The position numbers and the translations under genes were made by a program. A stretch of DNA of 36,150 bases from Streptomyces roseus (GTDB lineage: Bacteria > Actinomycetota > Actinomycetes > Streptomycetales > Streptomycetaceae), in assembly GCF_001044425.1 (NCBI RefSeq), contig NZ_LFML01000010.1, positions 1 to 36,150 on the forward strand. The letters run 5' to 3'. Below are positions 16,907-26,681 of this stretch, in pieces. The first letter of the stretch is position 1; each line of letters begins with the position of its first letter. The notes beneath the pieces were generated by a model. That model was not told the origin of the DNA. It saw only the letters and a list, made by a program, of their open reading frames with translations, and searched no databases.

Positions 16907-17215
16907 GTGACGACCACCAGCTCCAAGGTTGCCATCAAGCCGCTCGAGGACCGCATTGTGGTCCAGCCGCTCGACGCCGAGCAGACCACGGCTTCCGGCC
17001 TGGTCATCCCGGACACCGCGAAGGAGAAGCCCCAGGAGGGCGTCGTCCTCGCCGTGGGCCCGGGTCGCTTCGAGGACGGCCAGCGTCTCCCGCTGGACGT
17101 CAGCGTCGGCGACATCGTGCTGTACAGCAAGTACGGCGGCACCGAAGTGAAGTACAGCGGCGAGGAGTACCTCGTCCTCTCGGCCCGCGACGTGCTCGCG
17201 ATCATCGAGAAGTAA
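16907..17215 (+). CDS. groES: Co-chaperonin GroES
   Basis: Heptameric lid of the GroEL chaperonin, 102 aa, the usual size. It starts [22 protein letters not shown] and contains the mobile loop [19 protein letters not shown], then [10 protein letters not shown] and [27 protein letters not shown] 16907 is preceded by GGGGAGG with 8 nt spacing. Expression should be heat-inducible through two CIRCE sites. It is followed 116 nt later by groEL1; the gap holds a long hairpin that may alter the ratio of the two products. Confidence 0.97.
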   Translation: MTTTSSKVAIKPLEDRIVVQPLDAEQTTASGLVIPDTAKEKPQEGVVLAVGPGRFEDGQRLPLDVSVGDIVLYSKYGGTEVKYSGEEYLVLSARDVLAIIEK

Positions 17216-17241
17216 TTCACCGAAGCATCAAGCATTGCTTT

Positions 17242-17294
17242 GAGCTGCGCCCCTGGTCACCCCGCTGATTGCCGGGCGGCAAGGGGCGCAGTTC
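17242..17294 (+). promoter_or_regulatory. Long stem-loop between groES and groEL1
   Basis: CTGCGCCCCT at 17245-17254 pairs perfectly with AGGGGCGCAG at 17282-17291; the flanks extend this to 13 bp with one G-U pair (17242-17254 with 17282-17294). The 27-nt loop contains a further GC-rich element. It lies in the middle of the intercistronic gap and may act as an attenuator, RNA-processing site or 3' protector of the groES message. Confidence 0.6.
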
Positions 17295-17322
17295 GTTAAA
17301 CCCGAGTTTTCGAGAGGGCTGA

Positions 17323-18960
<1,638 letters not shown>

Positions 18961-18974
18961 TCGCGCCCCACACC

Positions 18975-19014
18975 GGGAAGGCCCCGTTCCGCACCTGCGG
19001 AACGGGGCCTTCCC
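18975..19014 (+). terminator. Strong terminator after groEL1
   Basis: AAGGCCCCGTTCCGCA (18978-18993) pairs perfectly with TGCGGAACGGGGCCTT (18996-19011); GGG/CCC flanks extend the stem to 19 bp with a tiny loop. It starts 15 nt after the stop codon and also faces the convergent gene at 19086-19775. Confidence 0.93.
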
Positions 19015-19085
19015 CGTTGGCCGGGCGGCGCGGGCCGGGTGGCGCGGGCGGGCGGCATCGGGCGAGTGGCTCAGGGCGGGCGGTC

Positions 19086-19775
19086 TCACATCGCGCCCAA
19101 GTCCCTCATCAGCCGCATGGCGTCGTAGTGCCACCAGCCTTCCTTGATCATTGCGTCCTCGCACCGGAAGACCGTCGTGCCGGTCATCGTGCAGTCCCTG
19201 CCGGTCGGGGCGATCCCCATGAACTCGCCCCGGTGCTTGCCGCTGAAGGTCCACAGCGTGGTGACGTAGTCCTCCTGCGCCGTCTGCGCGTCCAGGGTGA
19301 AGGCGAAGTCGAAGGCGCTCCGCCACATCCGCACGTCCTCGCGGATGCCGTCGCGGCCGATCTTGACCTCGGGCCGGCTGATGTCGTGGTCCCGGTAGTC
19401 CGTCGCGAAGATCTCGTCCACGACGGACAGGTCGCCCTTCATCGCGATCTCGCCGAACATGCGGTTCGCCAGCAGCGTGTTGAGGTGCTCGTCGCGGACG
19501 ACGTCGAGGTTGGTGAACCGGGGCATCCCGTCGCAGAGGGCCGTCATCTCCTGGAACATCGTGTCCGTCTCGGGGAGGTGAGAGTTCTTCATGGCCGCTT
19601 CGTACGACGGGAATTCGACGACGTCGACGAAGTGGGTCTCGGATTCCCGGTCCCTGCCCACCACGGTGTGGGACACGGTGCGCCTGCCCTTCGTCTTCTC
19701 CAGGTAGCGGTCGATGACCTCGTCGACCGCCTCGGGCCTGCTGGTCTCGTAATCGACTATCTGTACGAATGTCAT
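19086..19775 (-). CDS. Two-domain protein: dimeric alpha/beta barrel-like N-terminus plus SnoaL-like ester cyclase domain
   Basis: A 229-aa protein. Residues 1-90 (MTFVQIVDYETSRPEAVDEV, then HTVVGRDRESETHFVDVVEFPSYEAAM) look like a ferredoxin-like dimeric alpha/beta barrel domain. Residues about 95-229 look like a SnoaL/NTF2 fold: LANRMFGEIAMKGDLSVVDEIFATDYRDHD, GIREDVRMWRSAFDFAFT, TLWTFSGKHRGEFMGI, GTTVFRCEDAMIKEGWWHYD. Such ester-cyclase-like domains occur in polyketide cyclases but also in many proteins of unknown role. The start is ATG 19775 with GGGAG 6 nt upstream. It stands alone, convergent with groEL1. No polyketide genes are nearby, so the substrate is unknown. Confidence 0.85.
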   Translation of the reverse strand: MTFVQIVDYETSRPEAVDEVIDRYLEKTKGRRTVSHTVVGRDRESETHFVDVVEFPSYEAAMKNSHLPETDTMFQEMTALCDGMPRFTNLDVVRDEHLNTLLANRMFGEIAMKGDLSVVDEIFATDYRDHDISRPEVKIGRDGIREDVRMWRSAFDFAFTLDAQTAQEDYVTTLWTFSGKHRGEFMGIAPTGRDCTMTGTTVFRCEDAMIKEGWWHYDAMRLMRDLGAM

Positions 19776-19870
19776 GGCGCACTCCCGCACTGGAAGGGAC
19801 GTATCCAGTTTAGGGAGATTTCACCCGTTCGGCGGGTTTCGGGGCCTGACTGCCCGGAGGTCGCCCCGGA

Positions 19871-20644
19871 CTACTGCGGACCGTACTTGCGGCCCGTGCG
19901 CGAGGACACCCCGCCCAGCAGCCCGCGGGGCGTCAGCTTCACCACGCCCATCAGCGCCTTGTAGCGCGGGTCCGGGACGGAGACCGTCTTGCCGCGCGCC
20001 AGGTCGTCCAGGGCCGTCGCCACCAGCTTGTCCGCGTCCAGCCACATCCAGTTGGGGATGTTGTCCGTGCCCATGCCGGCGCGCTGGTGGAACTCGGTGC
20101 GCACGAAGCCCGGGCACAGCGCCATCAGCCGTACGCCCGTTCCGGACAGGTCCCGCGCCGCGCCCTGCGTGAACTGCACGACCCAGGCCTTGCTCGCCCC
20201 GTACGTGCCGCGCGGTACGAACGCCGCCACCGAGGCCACGTTGACGACGCCGCCCCGGCCCCGCGAGCGCATCGACTCGGTGGCCGCCGAGGTCAGCCGC
20301 AGGACGGCCTCGACGTGCACCTTGAGCATGGTCAGCTCGTCGGCCATGGAGACTTCGAGGAAGCGGCCCTTGTTGCCGAAGCCCGCGTTGTTGACCAGCA
20401 GGTCCACCGGGTGCGTGCGGTCGCCGAGGCGGCGCTCGACGGCGGCGATGCCCTCGTCGGTGGACAGGTCGGCCGCCAGCACCTCGGCCTCGATGCCGTG
20501 CCGGTCGTGCAGTTCGGTGGCCTGCTCGCCGAGCCGCTTCACATCCCGGGCCACCAGCACGAGGTTGTGGCCCTGGGCGGCGAGCCGCCGGGCGAAGGCG
20601 GCGCCGATGCCCGCCGTGGATCCCGTAATCAACGCAGTCGTCAT
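19871..20644 (-). CDS. Short-chain dehydrogenase/reductase (SDR)
   Basis: Classical SDR of 257 aa. The cofactor motif is TGSTAGIGAAFA (TGxxxGIG), followed by VLVARD, an arginine that suggests NADP preference. LLVNNAGFGNKG, the catalytic Ser in VVNVASVAAF and the catalytic pair in YGASK are all present. The C-terminus (LTPRGLLGGVSSRTGRKYGPQ) is basic. ATG 20644 has no Shine-Dalgarno, but a TAGGTT -10 box ends 6 nt before it and a TTGAGC -35 box stands 16 nt further up, so the transcript is probably leaderless. Substrate unknown. The MOSC gene lies upstream in the same direction, 138 nt away. Confidence 0.92.
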   Translation of the reverse strand: MTTALITGSTAGIGAAFARRLAAQGHNLVLVARDVKRLGEQATELHDRHGIEAEVLAADLSTDEGIAAVERRLGDRTHPVDLLVNNAGFGNKGRFLEVSMADELTMLKVHVEAVLRLTSAATESMRSRGRGGVVNVASVAAFVPRGTYGASKAWVVQFTQGAARDLSGTGVRLMALCPGFVRTEFHQRAGMGTDNIPNWMWLDADKLVATALDDLARGKTVSVPDPRYKALMGVVKLTPRGLLGGVSSRTGRKYGPQ

Positions 20645-20650
20645 AAGCGC

Positions 20651-20678
20651 AACCTAGCCGCCCCCGGCGACAGCTCAA
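20651..20678 (-). promoter_or_regulatory. Promoter of the SDR gene (leaderless)
   Basis: On the minus strand: -35 TTGAGC (20678-20673), 16-nt spacer, -10 TAGGTT (20656-20651), then 6 nt to ATG 20644. Transcription is predicted to begin at or next to the A of the start codon. Confidence 0.6.
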
Positions 20679-20782
20679 GGGGAGCCCGCCGGGCGGTACC
20701 CCTTCGTGATCGTCGGCGCCGCACACCGTCGCTTCCCGCTGCGGAACCGCTACTTCCGGCTACGAAAACCCCTGTTCCCGCC

Positions 20783-21499
20783 CTACCGCCCGTACTTCGC
20801 CACGTGCGCCGAGGCCATCTCGTGCCACTGCGGAGCCATGGCCTCGCCCGCCGCCCGCGTGTCCGGGAGCAGCGACCGGTCGGTGGTGAAGGCGCGGAAC
20901 CAGAGCTCCACCGTCACGTCGTGGTCCGGCCGGTGCACGACCTCGACGCGGTCGCCGGGGGAGACCGGACCCTCCCGGACCACGCGCAGGTACGCGCCCG
21001 GCCGTACGGCTTCCGTGAACCGCTTGACCCAGCCCCGCTCGCCGAGGGCGCCCTGGAAGGTACGGCACGGGATGCGCGCCGAGGCCACTTCGAGGACGAG
21101 GCCGCCCGAGCCGACCCGCCAGCGCTCGCCGAGCCGTGCGCCCGTCAGGTCCAGGCCGGTGGTGGTGAGGTTCTCGCCGAAGAGCCCGGCGGGCAGTTCG
21201 CGGCCCAGTTCGGCCTCCCACCAGTCGAGGTCCTCGCGCGCGTAGGCGTAGACCGCCTGGTGGTCCCCGCCGTGGTGGCGCAGGTCGCAGACGGAGTCCC
21301 CCGCCAGGCCGCTGCCGCCGACCCCTTCGGGTCCGGGGGCGAAGACGTCGACCGGGCCGGGGACGGGCTTCTTGCCGATGCCGGTCAGCCCGCCCGCGGC
21401 GTCGGTGTGGTCGACGGCCGTCGCCCGGCCGAGGTTCACGGAGAGGACGCGACGGGGGGCCGCGGGGGCGCCGGGAGCGCCGGGAGCGAAGGGGGGCAT
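20783..21499 (-). CDS. MOSC domain-containing protein
   Basis: MOSC domains are beta-rich sulfur-carrier domains found with molybdenum cofactor sulfurases; the stand-alone YiiM-like type reduces N-hydroxylated compounds or handles Moco-bound sulfur. The 238-aa protein has GLAGDSVCDLRHHGGDHQAVYAY, FGENLTTTGLDL, LEVASARIPCRTF with the conserved Cys, and PGAYLRVVREGPVSPGD. These match the YiiM-like subfamily. The N-terminal 15 residues are Ala/Pro-rich. Start is ATG 21499. It is divergent from the LysR gene at 21577, whose product might regulate it; that is inference from position. Confidence 0.9.
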   Translation of the reverse strand: MPPFAPGAPGAPAAPRRVLSVNLGRATAVDHTDAAGGLTGIGKKPVPGPVDVFAPGPEGVGGSGLAGDSVCDLRHHGGDHQAVYAYAREDLDWWEAELGRELPAGLFGENLTTTGLDLTGARLGERWRVGSGGLVLEVASARIPCRTFQGALGERGWVKRFTEAVRPGAYLRVVREGPVSPGDRVEVVHRPDHDVTVELWFRAFTTDRSLLPDTRAAGEAMAPQWHEMASAHVAKYGR

Positions 21500-21564
21500 G
21501 GAGTCACGGTAGCCGAGCCCTCAAAGGAGCGCGAGAGTATTCGCGCCGGGCCCAAAGCTGGGCT

Positions 21565-21570
21565 TATGCT
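21565..21570 (+). promoter_or_regulatory. Putative -10 box of the LysR gene
   Basis: TATGCT, a good -10 match, ends 6 nt before ATG 21577. The six bases between are CGGAGG, so even the Shine-Dalgarno-like sequence would not be in a mature transcript starting 6-7 nt after the box. Confidence 0.45.
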
Positions 21571-21576
21571 CGGAGG

Positions 21577-22494
21577 ATGATCGAGGCACGACATCTCCGG
21601 GTGCTGCGCGCCGTCGCCGGGACCGGCTCCTTCTCCGCCGCCGCCCGCGAGCTCGGCTGCACCCAGCCCGCCGTCTCCCAGCAGATGAAGGCGCTGGAGC
21701 AGTCGGCCGGCACCCCGCTCCTCGTCCGCGCCGGCCGCGAGATGCGCCTCACCCAGGCCGGGACGGCCCTGGTCCGGCACGCCGCCGGGATCCTCGCCGG
21801 GCTGACCGCCGCGGAGGAGGAGGTCGCGGCCATCGCCGGGCTGCGCGCGGGCCGGGTCCGGCTGGTGTCCTTCCCCAGCGGCAGCTCGACGCTGGTGCCG
21901 ACCGCGCTCGCCGCGATGCGCGCCGCGCACCCCGGTACCCGGATCTCGCTGGTCGAGGCGGAGCCGCCGCGGTCGGTGGAGATGCTGCGCGAGGGCGACT
22001 GCGATCTCGCGCTGGCCTTCCGGTACGGCTCGGCCTCGCCCGCGGCCGCCGGGCCGGCCGACGCCGGCGAGTGGGAGGACCTGGTGGTGCGGCCGCTGCT
22101 CACGGACCGGCTCGTCGGGCTGGTTCCCGAGGGGCACCGGCTGGCGGGGGCCGACCGGGTGGGCATGGCCGAACTGGCCGACGAGCCCTGGATCGCGGGC
22201 TGTCCGCGCTGCCGCCGCCATCTGGTGGAGGTGTGCGAGGAGGTGGGCTTCACCCCGCGCATCGACTTCGCGACCGACGACTACCCGGCCGTGGTCGGCC
22301 TGGTGGGCGCCGGGCTGGGCGTCGCCGTACTGCCGGAGCTGGCGGTGGAGTCCGTCCGGGCCAAGGGCGTGAGCACGCTGGCCGTGGAACCCGCGGTGGA
22401 GCGGGAGGTCGTGGCGCTGACCCTGCCCGACCTGGCGCGCGTACCGGCCGTGGCGGCGACCCTGGCCGAACTGGAGCGGGCCGCCACGCGTTGA
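21577..22494 (+). CDS. LysR-family transcriptional regulator
   Basis: A 305-aa LysR regulator. The N-terminal winged helix-turn-helix reads EARHLRVLRAVAGTGSFSAAARELGCTQPAVSQQMKALEQ, a perfect family pattern. The effector domain (about residues 88-300) is a periplasmic-binding-protein fold with VRLVSFPSGSSTLVP at its start. CPRCRRH (about residue 209) gives a pair of cysteines that could sense metal or redox state. It is divergent from the MOSC gene with only 77 bp between the starts, the classical layout in which a LysR protein controls its neighbour. Confidence 0.93.
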   Translation: MIEARHLRVLRAVAGTGSFSAAARELGCTQPAVSQQMKALEQSAGTPLLVRAGREMRLTQAGTALVRHAAGILAGLTAAEEEVAAIAGLRAGRVRLVSFPSGSSTLVPTALAAMRAAHPGTRISLVEAEPPRSVEMLREGDCDLALAFRYGSASPAAAGPADAGEWEDLVVRPLLTDRLVGLVPEGHRLAGADRVGMAELADEPWIAGCPRCRRHLVEVCEEVGFTPRIDFATDDYPAVVGLVGAGLGVAVLPELAVESVRAKGVSTLAVEPAVEREVVALTLPDLARVPAVAATLAELERAATR

Positions 22495-22510
22495 CCGTAC
22501 GGCGGTACGG
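22495..22510 (+). terminator. Stem-loop after the LysR gene
   Basis: CCGTAC, loop GGCG, GTACGG immediately follows the stop codon. The 6-bp stem is short and has no U-tract. Confidence 0.4.
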
Positions 22511-22558
22511 CCGAACGCGTGACGTTCCGGGCCGGTCCCGGTCCGCGCACAGGTTGGG

Positions 22559-22580
22559 GAAACGTTCCTTCGTACGTTTC
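22559..22580 (-). terminator. Stem-loop after whiD
   Basis: GAAACGT (22559-22565) and ACGTTTC (22574-22580) form a 7-bp stem with an 8-nt loop, 13 nt beyond the whiD stop on the minus strand. Confidence 0.5.
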
Positions 22581-22593
22581 GGCGAACCGCGGA

Positions 22594-22920
22594 TCAGTGG
22601 GGCGGCAGGGGGCCGATCGTGCTCGACGCGGGGATCAGGCGATGGCGTGCGCGTCCCATCAGTTCTTCGCGCTCGTCCTCGGTGAGGCCCCCCCACACCC
22701 CGTAGGGCTCACGGACGGCCAGTGCGTGCGCGGCGCATTCGGAGCGCACCGGGCATCTCATGCAGACCTCTTTAGCCGAGGCCTCGCGCGCGCTCCTGGC
22801 CGCGCCCCGCTCGCCTTCCGGGTGGAAGAAGAGGGAGCTGTCGACTCCTCGGCAGGCTGCCAGCAGCTGCCAGTCCCAGAGGTCGGCGTTCGGTCCGGGG
22901 AGGCGGGAGAAATCTGCCAT
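22594..22920 (-). CDS. whiD: WhiB-family [4Fe-4S] developmental regulator WhiD
   Basis: Iron-sulfur transcription factor needed in S. coelicolor for late sporulation (spore wall and septum placement); it binds the primary sigma factor. The 108-aa protein begins MADFSRLPGPNADLWDWQL and has four cluster cysteines at C23, C53, C56 and C62 (spacing CxxCx5C), followed by the G[VI]WGG turn (PYGVWGGLTEDE) and a basic C-terminal helix GRARHR. The start and Cys positions agree with my memory of S. coelicolor WhiD. ATG 22920 is chosen; a longer in-frame start at 22971 lacks conservation. It is divergent from bldM, as in S. coelicolor. The C-terminal tail (IPASSTIGPLPPH) seems to vary between species. 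Confidence 0.95.
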   Translation of the reverse strand: MADFSRLPGPNADLWDWQLLAACRGVDSSLFFHPEGERGAARSAREASAKEVCMRCPVRSECAAHALAVREPYGVWGGLTEDEREELMGRARHRLIPASSTIGPLPPH

Positions 22921-22973
22921 GGGTAGTCCTCTTGGTGCCGGTACTGAGACGGATACGGTCCAAGTCTCCACAC

Positions 22974-22988
22974 CTACTGTCGTAGTAG
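22974..22988. repeat. Inverted repeat upstream of whiD
   Basis: CTACT, spacer GTCGT, AGTAG: a 5-bp dyad, 54 bp upstream of the whiD ATG. It could be an operator for a developmental regulator or a leader hairpin; no binding-site consensus that I know is matched. Confidence 0.35.
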
Positions 22989-23145
22989 ATGTAAATATGA
23001 CTCATTGGGAATCTAGCCTCAGACACATGCCAAACGGAAGAAAAGCCGCCAAATAGGGCATAGCTCCAGATGGACGACACGCGGAGAGTGGCAGCCGCGC
23101 CGTATTCGCTTCCTCACGTAGAGTGCCGAAGGTGTCCGTCCGACC

Positions 23146-23173
23146 CGTAACTCTTTCGAGTGACCATCGTTGA
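23146..23173 (+). promoter_or_regulatory. BldN-type (ECF sigma) promoter of bldM
   Basis: CGTAAC (23146-23151), 16-nt spacer, CGTTGA (23168-23173). This matches the promoter recognised by the developmental sigma factor BldN, of which bldMp1 is the classic target in S. coelicolor. The predicted transcript has a leader of about 120 nt before ATG 23300. Confidence 0.85.
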
Positions 23174-23299
23174 GAGTGCGAAGGCGGTTGAACGAAGAAG
23201 TTCCCGGACAGGTGTCCGAGAGCATCGACCGCACAGGTGACGATACGTACCAGCCTGGAGGCTCAAGGTGACGCGCATCAGCAGCTGCGGAGGGCGGTC

Positions 23300-23911
23300 A
23301 TGACTTCCGTCCTCGTCTGCGACGACTCCCCGCTTGCCCGAGAGGCGCTCCGTCGCGCGGTTGCCACCGTGCCCGGCGTCGAGCGTGTGACGACGGCTGC
23401 CAACGGCGAGGAAGTCCTCCGCCGCTGGGGTGCCGACCGCTCCGACCTCATTCTGATGGATGTACGGATGCCGGGGCTGGGCGGTGTGGAGACGGTGCGC
23501 CGGCTGCTCTCGGCCGATCCGGGCGCCCGCATCATCATGCTGACGGTCGCCGAGGACCTGGACGGCGTGGCCCTCGCGGTCGCCGCCGGCGCCCGGGGCT
23601 ATCTGCACAAGGACGCCTCGCGCGCCGAACTGCGGGCCACGGTCACCCAGGCACTCGCCGACCCGACCTGGCGGCTGGCCCCGCGCCGGCTCCGCTCGGC
23701 CGAGATGGGCGCCGCGCCCACGCTCACCGCGCGCGAGATCCAGGTGCTGGAGGGCATGAGCCACGGCCGGTCCAACGCGGAGATCGGGCGCGAGCTCTTC
23801 CTCTCCGAGGACACGGTCAAGACGCACGCCCGCCGGCTGTTCAAGAAGCTGGGCGCCTCGGACCGGGCGCACGCCGTGGCGCTCGGGTTCCGCTGGGGCC
23901 TGGTCCGCTGA
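23300..23911 (+). CDS. bldM: Atypical response regulator BldM (aerial mycelium and sporulation)
   Basis: NarL/FixJ-type regulator of 203 aa required for aerial hyphae and sporulation. The receiver domain starts TSVLVCDDSPLAREALRRAV, with the phospho-acceptor position D54 in LILMDVRMPG, and continues to AAGARGYLHKDAS. The LuxR-type helix-turn-helix is LTAREIQVLEGMSHGRSNAEIGRELFLSEDTVKTHARRLFKKL near residues 140-185. In S. coelicolor D54 is dispensable and no cognate kinase is known; none is seen here. BldM works as a homodimer or a heterodimer with WhiI. Start ATG 23300 has GGAGG 6 nt upstream and gives the known length; an upstream in-frame start at 23237 is not needed. Transcription is expected from the BldN-type promoter. 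Confidence 0.96.
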   Translation: MTSVLVCDDSPLAREALRRAVATVPGVERVTTAANGEEVLRRWGADRSDLILMDVRMPGLGGVETVRRLLSADPGARIIMLTVAEDLDGVALAVAAGARGYLHKDASRAELRATVTQALADPTWRLAPRRLRSAEMGAAPTLTAREIQVLEGMSHGRSNAEIGRELFLSEDTVKTHARRLFKKLGASDRAHAVALGFRWGLVR

Positions 23912-23944
23912 CCGTGGGTCCGCAGGCCGGTCGCTGAGAGCGGT

Positions 23945-23967
23945 CCCGTCCGCCACCGGCGGGCGGG
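23945..23967 (+). terminator. Stem-loop after bldM
   Basis: CCCGTCCGCC, loop ACC, GGCGGGCGGG: a 10-bp stem with one G-U pair, 33 nt after the bldM stop. Confidence 0.6.
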
Positions 23968-24183
23968 GCGGCCCGTTTCCCGCGCGGCTCGTGCCGAGCC
24001 GGGCTCCCGCCCGCCGCGTTCCCGTCCGTTCCGGTCCCGCCGTACCCGGTGCGCACCCGGGGACGGGCGGGGCACAATCGGGGAACGTGTCGCTTCGCGC
24101 GCGATGCCGCATGCTTGAGGTGTGGCGCATTTTCTGGGATGGGGCCTCGGGGAGTATCCGGTCGAGCGGGAGGGGAGGGCGCG

Positions 24184-24906
24184 GTGACGAGTTCAGGCGC
24201 ACCCGCTCATAACGCTTCGACGCACAACACGGGCCGTGGCGGCGCGAATGCTCCGGCGCCAAGGCACCATGGATTGATGCGCGACGACGAGGCCCAGGGG
24301 TCACCCACGGCCACAGGCTCCACCGGCGCCGCCAAAAGCGGCAGCGCCGGGGCCGTCAGCGCGCTCGTACGCAGAGCGGTCGAAGGTGACGAGCAGGCGA
24401 CGCACGATCTGCTCGCCTTCGTGCACCCGCTGGCCATCCGCTACTGCCGGACCCGGCTCTCGCGGCTCCCGGGCGACGCCCGCCACTTCGTGGAGGACCT
24501 CGCGCAGGAGGTCTGCGTCGCCGTCCTGATGGCGCTGCCGCGGTACCGGGACACCGGCCGCCCCTTCGAGGCCTTCGTCTTCGCCATCGCCGCGCACAAG
24601 GTCGCCGACCTCCAGCGCGCCGCCATGCGGCATCCGGGCAGTACGGCCGTGCCCTCCGACGAGATGCCGGAGCGACCGGACGACTCGCTGGGTCCCGAGG
24701 AGCGGGCGCTGCTGAGCAGCGACGCCGCCTGGGCCAAGAAGCTGCTGGCCAACCTCCCGGAGAACCAGCGCGAGCTCCTCGTACTGCGCGTGGCGGTCGG
24801 CCTGACGGCCGAGGAGACCGGCCAGATGCTCGGGATGTCCCCCGGCGCGGTGCGGGTCGCACAGCACCGCGCGCTCAGCCGGCTGCGCGCGCTCGCCGAG
24901 CAGTGA
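24184..24906 (+). CDS. shbA: ECF-type RNA polymerase sigma factor, ShbA
   Basis: Group 4 sigma factor. In Streptomyces ShbA is the unusual ECF sigma that drives transcription of hrdB, the gene for the principal sigma factor. Region 2 spans about residues 72-140 ([36 protein letters not shown] with [28 protein letters not shown]); region 4 spans about 185-238 ([45 protein letters not shown]). The first 55 residues are a disordered Ser/Ala/His-rich extension. I use GTG 24184 because GGAGGGGAGG lies 4 nt upstream; ATG 24277 would give 209 aa but has a poor ribosome-binding site. No anti-sigma gene is adjacent, unlike most ECF loci, and the gene follows bldM as in S. coelicolor. Confidence 0.88.
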   Translation: MTSSGAPAHNASTHNTGRGGANAPAPRHHGLMRDDEAQGSPTATGSTGAAKSGSAGAVSALVRRAVEGDEQATHDLLAFVHPLAIRYCRTRLSRLPGDARHFVEDLAQEVCVAVLMALPRYRDTGRPFEAFVFAIAAHKVADLQRAAMRHPGSTAVPSDEMPERPDDSLGPEERALLSSDAAWAKKLLANLPENQRELLVLRVAVGLTAEETGQMLGMSPGAVRVAQHRALSRLRALAEQ

Positions 24907-24935
24907 CGGCCCCGATCTTCCCGCCAGGCTCGTAG

Positions 24936-26537
<1,602 letters not shown>

Positions 26538-26548
26538 CCGACGGCGCC

Positions 26549-26582
26549 GAAGGGGGCGGGTCCACCCGGACCCGCCCCCTTC
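26549..26582 (+). terminator. Terminator after guaB
   Basis: GAAGGGGGCGGGTCC, loop ACCC, GGACCCGCCCCCTTC: a 15-bp perfect stem beginning 11 nt after the stop. Confidence 0.92.
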
Positions 26583-26681
26583 GCCGTGCCCGGGCGGACG
26601 TCCGTACAGCGGTCACCGGAACGCGCGGCGCCGGGGTTCGGGGATACTGGACGGGCAGACCCAGAGGAAAGGCCACCACAC

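Larger units (their letters stand above)
22921..23299. promoter_or_regulatory. whiD-bldM divergent intergenic region
   Basis: A 379-bp non-coding stretch and the least GC-rich part of the window between two developmental genes. It holds the BldN-type bldM promoter (23146-23173) and an inverted repeat (22974-22988) in the whiD leader. Short reading frames here are not supported by codon bias. Promoters for whiD on the minus strand must lie between about 22950 and 23060, but no clear -35/-10 pair can be named. Confidence 0.75.

Noticed and set aside
22760..23080. Short frames in the whiD-bldM gap
   Set aside because: Overlap whiD or regulatory DNA, lack ribosome-binding sites and show no codon bias.
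23237..23299. N-terminal extension of BldM
   Set aside because: ATG 23300 has GGAGG at proper distance and yields the known 203-aa protein.
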